The notes beneath the pieces were generated by a model, which saw nothing but the letters and a program-made list of their open reading frames with translations, did no database searches and had not been told where the DNA came from. DNA of 64,000 nt, taken from Luteimonas aquatica (GTDB taxonomy: Bacteria; Pseudomonadota; Gammaproteobacteria; Xanthomonadales; Xanthomonadaceae). The translations under genes were made by a program, and so were the position numbers. Where the stretch lies: assembly GCF_022662575.1 (NCBI RefSeq), contig NZ_JALBFU010000001.1, forward strand, positions 506,381 through 570,380, written 5' to 3'. Positions 26,111 through 35,677 of this stretch are shown piece by piece. Every line of letters begins with the position of its first letter. Position 1 is the first letter of the stretch.

Positions 26111-28126
26111 ATGACCCACAAGCTGCTAGCCGCCGCCCTGCTGTCCGTCCTCGCCGCTGCCGCTCCGGCCTCCGCCGCCACGGCCCCCGCCGCGCAGGCC
26201 TCGGCCAGCAGCCGGCCGCTCGAACTGTCGCTGATCCGCGGCGGCGCGGTGCGCGCCGCGCCGATCGCCAACGGGCGCTTCGTCTACATCGCCACCGGTC
26301 GCGTGCTGGCGACCTGGGACTACCGACGCCCCGAGCGCCCGTTGCGCCTGGGCGTCACCTCGCCGGCCGAGGGCGCGATCAACGCGCTCACCCGCAACGG
26401 CGACTATCTCTACGCCACCTGGCGCGGCCACGACGGCACCGGCGGCGTGACCGTCTACTCGCTGGTCAATCCGGCCAGGCCCAGGCTGGTGGCCGACCTG
26501 CCCTATTCGCCGGACGGGGACCAGTTCGCCATCGGCGTGGTCGCCGCCAACGGCCACCTGTTCCTGTTCGACAACAACCAGGGCGTGTTCGTCGGCGACC
26601 TGTCCAACCCGCGCAAGCCGGCGTTCTCGCCGGCCGGGATCGGCGTGCCCGTGCAGTACAACAAGCTGGTCGCCTACGGCAATACGGTCTACGCCACCGG
26701 CCGCAGCTGGCTCGGCGGCACCGTGCTCGACCTCTACGACGTGAGCAACCCGCGCGCGCCGGCCAAGATCGCCAGCCACCTGGTCGACGGACTGGACAGC
26801 TTCAGCCTGACGCCGGAGAAAGGCGGCGCGGTGGGCGTGGGCAACCAGCTCAGCCTGTTCGACCTCAGCAACCCGCAGCAGATGGTGCGCCGCGGCTTCC
26901 TCGACATCGCGCCGGCCACCTACGGGCTGCGCCTGGGCGCGTATTTCTACAGCTTCGGCTACAGCGACGGCCTGGACGTGTGGAACATCGGCAACGCCGA
27001 TGCGCCGCGCGCGGTCGGCCATCTCGACGTCTCCTCCCTGGGCGGCCACCACGCGCTGGCGCTGGGCGACACCGTCCTGCTGCAGACCGACACCGACCTG
27101 GTGCATTCGCTGGACGCGCGCACGCCGGCCAAGCCGCGCCGCGTCGCCACCTCCTGGCTGCCCGGCGGCGTCGGCGCCCGCGACATCGCCCTGTGGCGCG
27201 GAGCGCCGCTGCTGCTGCAGCCCAACTACGGCTTCACCCTCAACGATCCGCGCGAGCTGACGCCGCTGGTGCGCGTGGAGGCCGACCTGCCGCCGTACCT
27301 GCAGTCGCGCAGCTTCGAGCAGACGCAGGTGGTCGGCGACCGCGCCTACCTCGCGGCCTGGGGCTACGGGCTGCTGATGTACGACCTGTCCAATCCCAGG
27401 CGCCCGCGCGAGAGCGGCCGGCTGTCCTTCCCCTTCGCCGCCACCTTCGACGTCCAGGGCAAGTACGCCTACGTCGCCAAGTGGACCAACGGCGGCCTGC
27501 TCGGCGTGGCCGACGTGTCCAAGCCGGAGACGGCGGAACTGGTGTGGGCCGACGGCCTGGCCTCGCAGCCTTACCGGGTCAAGGCCGACAAGGGCTACCT
27601 CTACATCGCCGAAGGCCGGGAGATGGGCGCCGCGGACACCGGCGGCCTGCGCGTGTACAGCCTGCGCAATCCGGCCGATCCGGTGCTGGTGCGCCGCTTC
27701 GACCAGGGCTGCGGCTCGGCCTTCGATCTGAGCATCGACAGCGACGTCTCGCTGGCCTATCTGGCCTGCGAGAGCGGCATGCAGATCATCGACGTCTCCA
27801 AACCCGAATCGCCGGTGCTGGTGGGCAGCTACGCCTCCAGCGGCGGCTCGGACTACAACAAGGTGGCGCAGCGCGGCGACCGCGCCTGGTTCGCCGACAC
27901 CGAAGGCCTGCACGAGTTCGACGTCTCCGACCCGGCGCGGCCGAAGCTGCGCAAGACCACCAATGTCGGGCACCAGGTACCGCAGCGGCTGTTCGCCGAT
28001 CCCTATGGCCGCCTGTGGGTGCTGGGCGGGGAAACCGGCGTGCAGGTGTTCGGCCATGGCCGGCCCTGGCCGCTGCCGCACGGATTGGATCCGCTGCCGA
28101 TGGACGGCGGCGGAATCGCCCGCTGA
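26111..28126 (+). CDS. exported LVIVD-repeat beta-propeller protein
   Basis: A 671-residue exported protein: Sec signal peptide (residues 1-23, cleavage near ASA-ATA) followed by at least eight LVIVD-type repeats, recognised by the [VL]-x-[LIV]-[VYF]-D-[VL]-S-[NKD]-P pattern (LDLYDVSNPRAP, LSLFDLSNP, LMYDLSNPRRP, MQIIDVSKPESP, LHEFDVSDPARP). Such repeats form beta-propellers on bacterial surfaces or in the periplasm; ligands are unknown. AGGAG precedes the start. It follows a CadC-like regulator on the same strand and ends at a strong terminator. Confidence 0.85.
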   Translation: MTHKLLAAALLSVLAAAAPASAATAPAAQASASSRPLELSLIRGGAVRAAPIANGRFVYIATGRVLATWDYRRPERPLRLGVTSPAEGAINALTRNGDYLYATWRGHDGTGGVTVYSLVNPARPRLVADLPYSPDGDQFAIGVVAANGHLFLFDNNQGVFVGDLSNPRKPAFSPAGIGVPVQYNKLVAYGNTVYATGRSWLGGTVLDLYDVSNPRAPAKIASHLVDGLDSFSLTPEKGGAVGVGNQLSLFDLSNPQQMVRRGFLDIAPATYGLRLGAYFYSFGYSDGLDVWNIGNADAPRAVGHLDVSSLGGHHALALGDTVLLQTDTDLVHSLDARTPAKPRRVATSWLPGGVGARDIALWRGAPLLLQPNYGFTLNDPRELTPLVRVEADLPPYLQSRSFEQTQVVGDRAYLAAWGYGLLMYDLSNPRRPRESGRLSFPFAATFDVQGKYAYVAKWTNGGLLGVADVSKPETAELVWADGLASQPYRVKADKGYLYIAEGREMGAADTGGLRVYSLRNPADPVLVRRFDQGCGSAFDLSIDSDVSLAYLACESGMQIIDVSKPESPVLVGSYASSGGSDYNKVAQRGDRAWFADTEGLHEFDVSDPARPKLRKTTNVGHQVPQRLFADPYGRLWVLGGETGVQVFGHGRPWPLPHGLDPLPMDGGGIAR

Positions 28127-28167
28127 AAGCGCCGCGGGCGCCCCGTCCCGCACGATTTGCGATGACA

Positions 28168-28197
28168 CGCGCCCCGGTCTTCGGGGCGCGTTTTTTT
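28168..28197 (+). terminator. strong rho-independent terminator
   Basis: A 9-bp perfect stem (CGCGCCCCG / CGGGGCGCG, 28168-28176 with 28182-28190), a 5-base loop and seven U residues (28191-28197). It ends the propeller gene transcript just before the convergent rarA. Confidence 0.92.
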
Positions 28198-28213
28198 CGG
28201 ATCGCGCCTTCCG

Positions 28214-29605
28214 TCAGGACTCACCTTCGCCGCGCGCCCGCTCGCGCGCCTGGCGCAGCGCGTCGAGCTTCTCCTTGAGCTTGATCTCCAGACCGCGCGC
28301 GACCGGCGCGTAGTACACGCGCTCGCCCATCGCGTCCGGGAACCCGGTCTGGTCGAGCGCGATGCCGTCCTCGGCGTCGTGGTCGTACTGGTAGCCCTTC
28401 GAGTAGCCGAGCGCCTTCATCAGCTTGGTCGGCGCGTTGCGCAGGTGCAGGGGCACGTCCTGCGTGCCGTACTCGGCCACGTCGCGCCTGGCGGCGTTGA
28501 AGGCGGCATACGCGGCATTGGACTTGGCGGTGCTGGCCAGGTAGATCGCCAGCTGCGCCAGCGCCAGCTCGCCTTCCGGGCTGCCCAGGCGGTCGTAGGT
28601 GTCCCAGGCCTCGATGGCCATCGCCAACGCGCGCGGATCGGCCAGGCCGACGTCCTCCACCGCCATGCGCGTCAGGCGCCGCGCCAGGTAGCCGGGATCG
28701 CAGCCGCCGTCGAGCATGCGCGCGAGCCAGTACAGCGCCGCGTCGGGGTTGGAGCTGCGCACGGACTTGTGCAGCGCCGAGATCTGGTCGTAGAACTGCT
28801 CGCCGCCCTTGTCGAAGCGGCGCGTGCGGTCGGCCAGCACCTGCTCGAGGATGGAGTCGGTGATGGCGCCGGTCGCGTCCGCGCCGCCCTCGCCGCCCCC
28901 GTTCCCGTCGGCGAGCTCGGCGGCGATCTCCAGCAGGGTCAGGCCGCGGCGCACGTCGCCGTCGGCGGCGGTGGCGATCAGTTTCAGCTGCGCCTCGCCG
29001 ATGACCAGGCCGCGCCCGCCGAGGCCGCGTTCGGCGTCCTCGAGCGCGTGGCGCAGCGCGCGCGCGATGTCCTCGGCCGAGACCGCCTCCATCACGTGCA
29101 CGCGGCAGCGCGAGAGCAGCGCCGAATTGAGCTCGAAGGACGGGTTCTCGGTGGTGGCGCCGACGAACAGGATGGTGCCGCGCTCGATGTGCGGCAGGAA
29201 CGCGTCCTGCTGCGCCTTGTTGAAGCGATGCACCTCGTCCACGAACAGCACGGTGCGCCGTCCCTCGGCGAAACGGTGCGCGGCCTCGGCCAGTACCTGG
29301 CGCACCTCCGGCAGGCCGGAGAGCACCGCCGAGATGGCGTGGAAATGCGCGTCGGCGTACTTGGCCAGCAGCAGCGCCAGCGTGGTCTTGCCGCAGCCGG
29401 GCGGCCCCCACAGCACCATCGAATGCACGTGCCCGGCCTCGATCGACTTGCGCAGCGCCGTGCCGGGCGCGAGCAGGCGGCGCTGCCCGACCATGTCGTC
29501 GAGCGTGCGCGGGCGCATGCGCTCGGCCAGCGGGCGCAGCGCCTCGCGGTCCACCGTCAAGAGGTCGCCGGCATCGTCGGCCGGCCGGGCCTTACGTTTC
29601 GTCAC
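28214..29605 (-). CDS. rarA: replication-associated recombination protein A (AAA+ ATPase)
   Basis: A 463-residue AAA+ ATPase of the RarA/MgsA (Mgs1/WRNIP1) family, acting at stalled replication forks. Visible parts are the start block RPRTLDDMVGQ, Walker A GPPGCGKTT, Walker B VLFVDEVHRF, sensor 1 in VGATTENPSFELN, and the C-terminal KAKS-type tetramer region. Length is slightly above the E. coli protein (447). A 14-residue Gly/Glu insertion (ELADGNGGGEGGAD) sits after the AAA core. Members of the family usually sit near lolA and ftsK, as here. Confidence 0.93.
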   Translation of the reverse strand: MTKRKARPADDAGDLLTVDREALRPLAERMRPRTLDDMVGQRRLLAPGTALRKSIEAGHVHSMVLWGPPGCGKTTLALLLAKYADAHFHAISAVLSGLPEVRQVLAEAAHRFAEGRRTVLFVDEVHRFNKAQQDAFLPHIERGTILFVGATTENPSFELNSALLSRCRVHVMEAVSAEDIARALRHALEDAERGLGGRGLVIGEAQLKLIATAADGDVRRGLTLLEIAAELADGNGGGEGGADATGAITDSILEQVLADRTRRFDKGGEQFYDQISALHKSVRSSNPDAALYWLARMLDGGCDPGYLARRLTRMAVEDVGLADPRALAMAIEAWDTYDRLGSPEGELALAQLAIYLASTAKSNAAYAAFNAARRDVAEYGTQDVPLHLRNAPTKLMKALGYSKGYQYDHDAEDGIALDQTGFPDAMGERVYYAPVARGLEIKLKEKLDALRQARERARGEGES

Positions 29606-29968
29606 GCGGCTGTGATTCCTGTCGTGGTTAGCATTCGCGGTGTGACCGGCGGCTTGTGCTTGGTTCCTTCATCGGTCGTTGCACGCCGCCACGGTTTGCA
29701 CGGCGCCATTTGCACGGCGCCACACGTTGCACGCAGGCCACTAGTGTAATCCCGCTGCAATGGGGCGGGTGCGGACGATGATCCGGCGCTGCCGTCGCAG
29801 CGCCTGCGTCGCGTTGCCCCGCGGGGGCGGGCGGCAGGCGCGGGACCGGGATCGTCATCGGCGGCGCCGGTGGCAGGGACTGCAGGGAGCATGCTCGGCC
29901 GGGGGGGCCGCCAAGGTGCCGTCCGGTCGCCACGACCACGCTGCAAACGCAGCATTCCGGGGGTAGTC
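29606..29968. other. 363-bp gene-free interval with TTGCAC repeats
   Basis: Divergent promoter region between rarA and a secreted protein gene. It contains four spaced TTGCAC boxes (listed separately). I see no gene in it; the open frames there are shadows. Confidence 0.6.
29679..29732. repeat. four TTGCAC boxes with GGCGCCA spacers
   Basis: TTGCAC begins at 29679, 29696, 29710 and 29727, spaced 17, 14 and 17 bases. The two middle copies extend to TTGCACGGCGCCA exactly, the outer two match in part. Regular spacing suggests a binding array for a regulator, or slippage. Confidence 0.65.
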
Positions 29969-31000
29969 ATGAAAAAGACCGTGATGGTATCGGCCGTCGC
30001 CATGGGCCTGTCGCTGGCGTTTTCCGCGAACGCGCAGGCCGCGCAGCCGTCGGTGACGAAGGGATATGCGGAAGGCGTCTACGCCGAATACTCGGCCGCC
30101 AGCGACCGCGACATGCGTTTCGAGGTGAAGACGCTCGCGTCCGGGAACCTGAAGGAACTGGAGGGCCGTTCGTTCGGCGAGATCGTGGGCATGCCGCGCT
30201 ATCACATCGAGGCCAGCGAGGACCGCTTCAAGCTGCGCAACGGCAGGTTCAACGAGGACCTCGGGCAGTTCGACCGCAGCGATCTCGACGGCGGGGTGGA
30301 AGGCTTCGACGAAGTCGGATTGCCGGTGGCCATGGGCAGCTACCGCCGTCTGGCGGTCACCGCCTCGGTCGGCGGACGCGCGCGCGTGCACGAGGCGCTG
30401 GAAATGTGCTGGCAGGAGCAGGCCCATTGCGTGGTGTTCGATCCGAGCATCGTGTTCCTGGATTCGATCGTGCAGAACCGCAGGCAGGCGGCGGCCGCCG
30501 GCTACGCGCCGACCGTGCGCTACGAACTGCGTCCGCAGCCGGTGCGCCCGCTCGACGGCAGGGCGACGGCGACGCTCGCCGCCTGCGCCCTGGCCAGCGA
30601 TCCGCGCTACATCTCCAAGTGGCTGACCTGGGCGCCTTGGACGCAGAAGTACAAGAACGTCTACGGCATGACCCTGGTCACCAAGAACCTGGGCGGCCAG
30701 CAATCGGGAATCCGCTGCGATGCCAGCTGCAATCCCGCTCCCTTCGGCTACAGCAACAGTTCGAGCGCCTCGGGCACCCTGGGCTACGGCACCGACTGCG
30801 GCAACAAGTACACCTACGGCAAGAGCGGCCGCACCGGGCGCTGGGTGGCGGAAACCAAGTGCGCGCACCGCTTCTCGGGATCGGCCAGGGCCGACGTCAC
30901 CGTCAAGGGCACCGGCGCCAGCGTCAACCTGGCCTGGGACACCAACGGCGGCATCGATTCCAACGGCGGCTACTTCACCGACACCTGCGGTTATTTCTGA
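29969..31000 (+). CDS. secreted protein of unknown function
   Basis: A 343-residue exported protein. MKKTVMVSAVAMG and a hydrophobic core give a standard Sec signal cleaved after NAQA (residue 24). The mature part has an N-terminal domain without cysteines up to about 125, then a cysteine-bearing C-terminal part with a Gly/Ser/Thr-rich beta-type stretch (SGTLGYGTDCGNKYTYG, GGIDSNGGYFTDTCGYF). The C-terminus looks like an extracellular beta-sandwich, but I know no matching family. The start is set by the signal peptide. It stands alone between rarA (divergent) and a GNAT gene. Confidence 0.75.
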   Translation: MKKTVMVSAVAMGLSLAFSANAQAAQPSVTKGYAEGVYAEYSAASDRDMRFEVKTLASGNLKELEGRSFGEIVGMPRYHIEASEDRFKLRNGRFNEDLGQFDRSDLDGGVEGFDEVGLPVAMGSYRRLAVTASVGGRARVHEALEMCWQEQAHCVVFDPSIVFLDSIVQNRRQAAAAGYAPTVRYELRPQPVRPLDGRATATLAACALASDPRYISKWLTWAPWTQKYKNVYGMTLVTKNLGGQQSGIRCDASCNPAPFGYSNSSSASGTLGYGTDCGNKYTYGKSGRTGRWVAETKCAHRFSGSARADVTVKGTGASVNLAWDTNGGIDSNGGYFTDTCGYF

Positions 31001-31053
31001 GGACCGCCGGTCCCAAAGCCCGTTTGGTCCGAAAGCCCGTGTCGCAACGACGG

Positions 31054-31081
31054 CATGGCAGGCGTTCAGGCGCCTGCCATG
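31054..31081. repeat. perfect 11-bp inverted repeat
   Basis: CATGGCAGGCG (31054-31064) and CGCCTGCCATG (31071-31081) flank a 6-base loop. It lies 53 bases after the secreted protein gene. No U-run follows on either strand; it may be a factor-assisted terminator or a binding site. Confidence 0.5.
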
Positions 31082-31155
31082 TCGGCGACGCGTTCTTCTG
31101 CGCGGCTGGCTTTTTCCGGCAAGGGCCGCGGCCGACGGCGGTATAAGCTGGCGCC

Positions 31156-31731
31156 ATGAACCGATCGCGATCGCCGTCCGTGCCGCATGCTCCGCCGCCG
31201 ATCCGCGGCGCGTGCGCGCAGGATACGCAAGCCTTGCATGCCCTGCTCCTCGACACCTTTGAGCGCACATGGCGCGCGCAGCTCACGCCCGCGGCGATCC
31301 AGGCCTACTTCCGCGACCGCATCGCGGAGCGCTACGTCGAGGACCACTCCGGTGAATTCCTGGTCGCCGAGATGCATGGCCGCGTGATCGGCATGGTGCA
31401 CCAGCGCGCGGGCTTCATCGAGGCATTGCACGTGCTCGGCGCCTGCGAGCGGCGCGGCCTCGGCCGGGCGCTGATGGCCGCGGCCGAGGCGCAGATGCGG
31501 GATCGGGGCGTGCGCCGCGCCAGCCTGGAGACCGACACCTTCAACCTGGCCAGCCAGCGCTTCTACGAGGCGCTCGGCTACCGCGAGGCGGCGCGCTATC
31601 CCGATACCGAATGGAACAGCGGGCTGACCACGATCCGCTACGAGAAGGACCTGGGCGACGAAAACGGCATCGGCGCACTCGCCGCGGATCAGCCCTCGCC
31701 CACCACGTCCACGCCCTTGCCGGGCACGTAG
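31156..31731 (+). CDS. GNAT-family N-acetyltransferase
   Basis: A 191-residue acetyltransferase. The acetyl-CoA pyrophosphate loop is seen as CERRGLGRALMAAAEAQ (R-R-x-G-x-G/A type), with ASLETDTFNLASQRFYEALGYRE as the following strand-helix-strand. Substrate unknown. The last 43 bases overlap the 3' end of lolA on the opposite strand, and the last 20 residues or so (Pro/Ser/Thr-rich) look unlike the family; they may be a read-on caused by loss of an earlier stop. Confidence 0.75.
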   Translation: MNRSRSPSVPHAPPPIRGACAQDTQALHALLLDTFERTWRAQLTPAAIQAYFRDRIAERYVEDHSGEFLVAEMHGRVIGMVHQRAGFIEALHVLGACERRGLGRALMAAAEAQMRDRGVRRASLETDTFNLASQRFYEALGYREAARYPDTEWNSGLTTIRYEKDLGDENGIGALAADQPSPTTSTPLPGT

Positions 31732-32312
31732 CGGAAGGTGTCCTTGGCGAAGGCCGGATTCTTCTTCCAGCCGCTGAAGGAGATCTCGGTGCGCTGGCCC
31801 AGCGAATCCACCACCTGCATCCTGGCCAGCCCGTCGGCGCCGAAGCCCAGGCGCGCGTTCTGGAAGCCGGCGTCCTGGTCCTGCTTGGGCGTGAGCACCA
31901 GCCATTGCAGGCCGCCTTCGGCGCCGGCCTCGGCCACGTCGAAATCGCGCTCCAGCTTGCCGGGATCGATCAGCGCGGCCAGCGGGCTGTTCTGCTCCTC
32001 GGCGCCCTGCGGGCGCACGGTGACCTGCGACAGGTCGGGGTCGTAGACCCAGACCTTCTTGCCGTCGGCGACGATCAGCTGCGCATAGGGCTTGGCGTAT
32101 TCCCAGCGGAACAGGCGCGGCGCGGACAGCGCCACGCGCCCGCTCGAGGATTCCTTGAGCTTGCCATTGGTGTCGAAGACCTGCTGCGAGAACTGCCCGT
32201 CCAGGCCCTTGAGGTCCTTGGTGAAGCTGGCTAGGCTGTCGCGCGCGCCGGCGGAGGCGCCGGCGGCGAAGAGCAGCGCGGCGAGCGCTGCGGCGAAACG
32301 GAATGCGGGCAT
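31689..32312 (-). CDS. lolA: outer-membrane lipoprotein carrier LolA
   Basis: A 207-residue periplasmic chaperone that takes lipoproteins from LolCDE to the outer membrane. It has a signal peptide (residues 1-21, cleaved near ASA-GAR), then LolA features: DLKGLDGQFSQ, the RFRWEYAKPY-like block (LFRWEYAKPYAQLIVADG) and the hydrophobic-cavity Arg (in FRWEY). Length matches the family. Position between rarA and ftsK is conserved in related genomes. It overlaps the GNAT gene tail to tail. Confidence 0.93.
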   Translation of the reverse strand: MPAFRFAAALAALLFAAGASAGARDSLASFTKDLKGLDGQFSQQVFDTNGKLKESSSGRVALSAPRLFRWEYAKPYAQLIVADGKKVWVYDPDLSQVTVRPQGAEEQNSPLAALIDPGKLERDFDVAEAGAEGGLQWLVLTPKQDQDAGFQNARLGFGADGLARMQVVDSLGQRTEISFSGWKKNPAFAKDTFRYVPGKGVDVVGEG

Positions 32313-32530
32313 GGCATCGGGTTCCTGTTGTCTGCGCGCCAGTGTGTGGCGGAAAAGCTGAATCCGGACTTGCGCCGCGCCCGCGGCCGTCCGTGTGGTT
32401 CATGTCGCGGCCGGCGGCCGTGCCGGCGCGGCAGGTCCTCGGAGCAGAGGCAGGCCGCCCGGGCCAGACCCGGGCGGCCCTCGCTCTTCGTCCAGTCGGC
32501 GGCGAGCGCGACGGGGTTGCGCCTCGACGG

Positions 32531-33031
32531 TCAGTAGGCCATCGACCAGATCACCGAGCTGATCTTCCAGCCGTCGTCGGTGCGCACCAGCTGCCAGGCC
32601 TCCTTGCCCCAGTTGGTCTTCTTCTCGCCGCTGTGATAGCTGTAGTCGAACCAGACCGAGGCGATGCTGCCGTCGGTTTCGATGCGGACGTTGTCGAACT
32701 TCTCTTCCTGGCGGTCCTTTTCCTGCACGATCGAATCGATGAAGCCGATCGGCCCCTCGCTGGCGTCCGCGAAGACCCGCTTGGCCTGCGGTTTCTTCCG
32801 GCGCTCGCGATCCAGCGTTTCCTGCTCCAGCACCGCGGTCCAGGGAATGTTCTCGGAGAACAGCAGCGCGGTGAATTTCGGCTTGTCCTTTTCGATGATC
32901 GAGGTGCGGAAGGCTTCGACCACCGCCTCGATCTGGCGCGTGTGCTCGGCCTGGTCCTGCGCGAAGGCGCAGCCGGCGGGTGCGAGAAAGGCGCCGATCG
33001 CGCAGACGACCGGCGGTAGGAGTTTGTGCAT
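32531..33031 (-). CDS. exported NTF2/SnoaL-like protein
   Basis: A 166-residue exported protein. The signal peptide (MHKLLPPVVC start, cleaved near AFA-QDQ) could also be a lipoprotein signal, since LAPAGC precedes the end. The mature part begins with a helix (HTRQIEAVVEAFRTSII) and ends with strands WQLVRTDDGWKISSVIWS, the pattern of cystatin-like NTF2/DUF4440 domains. Function unknown. The start at 33031 is the first Met with a signal peptide. It lies between ftsK and lolA on their strand. Confidence 0.7.
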   Translation of the reverse strand: MHKLLPPVVCAIGAFLAPAGCAFAQDQAEHTRQIEAVVEAFRTSIIEKDKPKFTALLFSENIPWTAVLEQETLDRERRKKPQAKRVFADASEGPIGFIDSIVQEKDRQEEKFDNVRIETDGSIASVWFDYSYHSGEKKTNWGKEAWQLVRTDDGWKISSVIWSMAY

Positions 33032-33175
33032 GCGTTTCTGTCCTTGGAAATGAAAAAGCCGGCACCCGGAGGGCATCGTCGACCGCCTTCCTGGCGGCAA
33101 GCATCTTCGCACGCCGTTCGGACGGCGCGCACGGCGGCCGACGTAACCGGTGTCGCCGCCCGGCGAGGAGCAACG

Positions 33176-35542
33176 CTACTTCGGCGGCGGCGGCGCCAGC
33201 ACCGAGCGGTCGCCGTTGTGCTCGGGCGGCGAGACGACGCCGGCCGCCTCCATCGCCTCGACCAGGCGCGCGGCGCGGTTGTAGCCGATCTTCAGGCGCC
33301 GCTGCACGCCTGAGATCGAGGCGCGCCGGGTCTCGGTGACGATCTTCACCGCCTCGTCGTAGAGCGGATCGCTCTCGTCGCCCGAGCCGCCGCCCGATTC
33401 TGGCAGGCCGGTGGCGCCGACCACGGTGCCGTCGCCCATGGTCTGCACCTCGTCGAGCACGCCCTCGATGTAGTCCGGGCCGTTGCCGCTCTGCTTGAGG
33501 TGGTCGACCACGCGGTGCACCTCCTCGTCGCTGACGAAGGCGCCGTGCACGCGCTCGGGCAGCGCGGTACCCGGCGGCAGGTAGAGCATGTCGCCGTGGC
33601 CGAGCAGCGTTTCCGCGCCTGACTGGTCGAGGATGGTGCGCGAGTCGATCTTGCTCGACACCTGGAAGGCGATGCGCGTAGGGATGTTGGCCTTGATCAG
33701 GCCGGTGATCACGTCGACCGACGGACGCTGGGTGGCCAGGATCAGGTGGATGCCGGCCGCGCGCGCCTTCTGCGCCAGGCGCGCAATGAGCTCCTCCACC
33801 TTCTTGCCGACGATCATCATCATGTCGGCGAACTCGTCGATGAACACGACGATGAAGGGCAGCGTCTCCAGCGGCCGCGGCGCCTCGCCCAGTTCCGGGC
33901 TGGGCTTGAACAGCGGGTCCATCATCGGCTGGCCGCTGTCCTGGGCGTCCTTGACCTTCTTGTTGAAGCCGGCCAGGTTGCGCACGCCCACCGCCGACAT
34001 CAGCTTGTAGCGGCGCTCCATTTCCGCCACGCACCAGCGCAGGCCGTTGGCGGCCTCCTTCATGTCGGTGACCACCGGCGCCAGCAGGTGCGGGATGCCC
34101 TGGTAGACCGAGAGCTCCAGCATCTTCGGATCGATCATCAGCATGCGCACGTCCTGCGGGCCGGCCTTGTACAGCAGGCTCAGCACCATCGCGTTGACGG
34201 CCACGGACTTGCCCGAACCGGTGGTGCCGGCCACCAGCAGGTGCGGCATGCGCGCCAGGTCGGCCACGGTCGGCCGGCCGGCGATGTCCTTGCCCAGCGC
34301 CAGCGTCAGCGGGCTGCCGGACTTGTCGTATTCCTTGGAGCGCAGCAGCTCGCTGAGATAGATCATCTCGCGGTGCGTGTTCGGCGTTTCCAGGCCGATC
34401 ACCGACTTGCCGGGAATCACGTCGACCACGCGCACCGACTTCACCGACAGGCCGCGCGCGATGTCCTTGTCGAGCGAGCTGATCTGGCTGACCTTCACGC
34501 CCGGCGCCGGTTCGATCTCGAAGCGGGTGATCACCGGGCCCGGATAGGCGCCGACCACCTGCGCGTCGATGCGGAAATCCTTGAGCTTGAACTCGATCTG
34601 CCGCGACAGGGTCTCCAGCGTGTCCTCGTCGTAGCCCTTGGGCTGCGGCTTGGGATCGTCCAGCAGGGCCAGCGGCGGGATGCCCGAGCCGTCGCCGACG
34701 TGGAACAGCGGGATCTGCTGCTCGCGCTTGGCACGGTCGCTCTTCTCCACCTGCGCCGGCGCCGGCGGCTCGATCTTGACCGGCGCCCGCTTGGCGCGCA
34801 GCTCGGTCTCGATCTTGCGGGTCTCCTGGCGCTCCTCGCGGTGCTGGCGCGCCTCCTGCCATTCGGCCGCCTGCTGGCTGCCGCGGCGGAACAGGGCCGG
34901 CAGCTTCAGGATCCAGCCGCCGATGCGATCCATCACCGCGAACCAGGACACCCCGGTGGCCAGGGTCACCGAGATCAGCAGCAGCGCCAGCAGGAAGAGG
35001 TTCCCGCCGATCGGGCCGAACCCGTTGTACAGCGAGTTGCCGACCAGGCGGCCGAGGATGCCGCCGCTGCCGGCGGAGAAGTTCTCGGCCGGCCCCAGGC
35101 GCAGGTACAGCAGTCCGGTGGCCGAGACCAGGAAGCCGACGATGCCCATCAGGCGCAGCGCCGGACCGAGGTCGGCATTGCCGTCGCCGTCCTTGTCCAT
35201 GCCGAACAGCGCGATCCAGGCGATGGCGCCGAGCATGACCGGCAGCAGGAAGGCGACGTAGCCGGTCAGGTACAGCAGCACGTCGGCCAGCCAGGCGCCG
35301 ACGCGCCCGCCCAGGTTGTGCAGCGGCGCGGTCACGCTGCCCGAGTGCGACCAGCCGGGGTCGCCCGGCGAGTAGGTGAACAGGCTGACCAGCAGGTACA
35401 GCAGCAGCGGCCCGATCAGGATCAGCGCGATGTCGCGCAGCAGGCGCTGGCGCCGCGGATCCGGGGCGTTCTCGGGCGCGGCTTTCTGGGACGCGGCAGC
35501 GCGCGGTCGTTTGCTGCGTTCCGGGAGCGGGCGGGATGCCAC
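33176..35542 (-). CDS. ftsK: DNA translocase FtsK
   Basis: A 788-residue divisome-anchored DNA pump. Four to five membrane helices (residues about 30-190), a short linker, then the RecA-like motor with Walker [13 protein letters not shown] and Walker [15 protein letters not shown], and the C-terminal gamma winged helix ([20 protein letters not shown]) that reads KOPS sites. Short linker and total length agree with Xanthomonas-type FtsK. It coordinates chromosome dimer resolution with cell division. The upstream gap (35543-35677) is AT-rich with a TAGAAT -10-like box on the minus strand. Confidence 0.95.
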   Translation of the reverse strand: MASRPLPERSKRPRAAASQKAAPENAPDPRRQRLLRDIALILIGPLLLYLLVSLFTYSPGDPGWSHSGSVTAPLHNLGGRVGAWLADVLLYLTGYVAFLLPVMLGAIAWIALFGMDKDGDGNADLGPALRLMGIVGFLVSATGLLYLRLGPAENFSAGSGGILGRLVGNSLYNGFGPIGGNLFLLALLLISVTLATGVSWFAVMDRIGGWILKLPALFRRGSQQAAEWQEARQHREERQETRKIETELRAKRAPVKIEPPAPAQVEKSDRAKREQQIPLFHVGDGSGIPPLALLDDPKPQPKGYDEDTLETLSRQIEFKLKDFRIDAQVVGAYPGPVITRFEIEPAPGVKVSQISSLDKDIARGLSVKSVRVVDVIPGKSVIGLETPNTHREMIYLSELLRSKEYDKSGSPLTLALGKDIAGRPTVADLARMPHLLVAGTTGSGKSVAVNAMVLSLLYKAGPQDVRMLMIDPKMLELSVYQGIPHLLAPVVTDMKEAANGLRWCVAEMERRYKLMSAVGVRNLAGFNKKVKDAQDSGQPMMDPLFKPSPELGEAPRPLETLPFIVVFIDEFADMMMIVGKKVEELIARLAQKARAAGIHLILATQRPSVDVITGLIKANIPTRIAFQVSSKIDSRTILDQSGAETLLGHGDMLYLPPGTALPERVHGAFVSDEEVHRVVDHLKQSGNGPDYIEGVLDEVQTMGDGTVVGATGLPESGGGSGDESDPLYDEAVKIVTETRRASISGVQRRLKIGYNRAARLVEAMEAAGVVSPPEHNGDRSVLAPPPPK

Positions 35543-35677
35543 CGTGCGATTAAACCTTAGGAAAACCCTGCAATATTATGATTCTACGCGATTATTTGCA
35601 GAAAAGTGACGTCTTGCCGTTTCCGGCCCCGCGCCGCCGGCTCAGGCCGGGGCGCGGAGACGGGAATTGCCGGCACT

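Noticed and set aside
29606-29968. TTGCAC repeats as a CRISPR array
   Set aside because: Repeats are 6-13 bp with 1-11 bp between them, far too short for CRISPR, and no cas genes are present.
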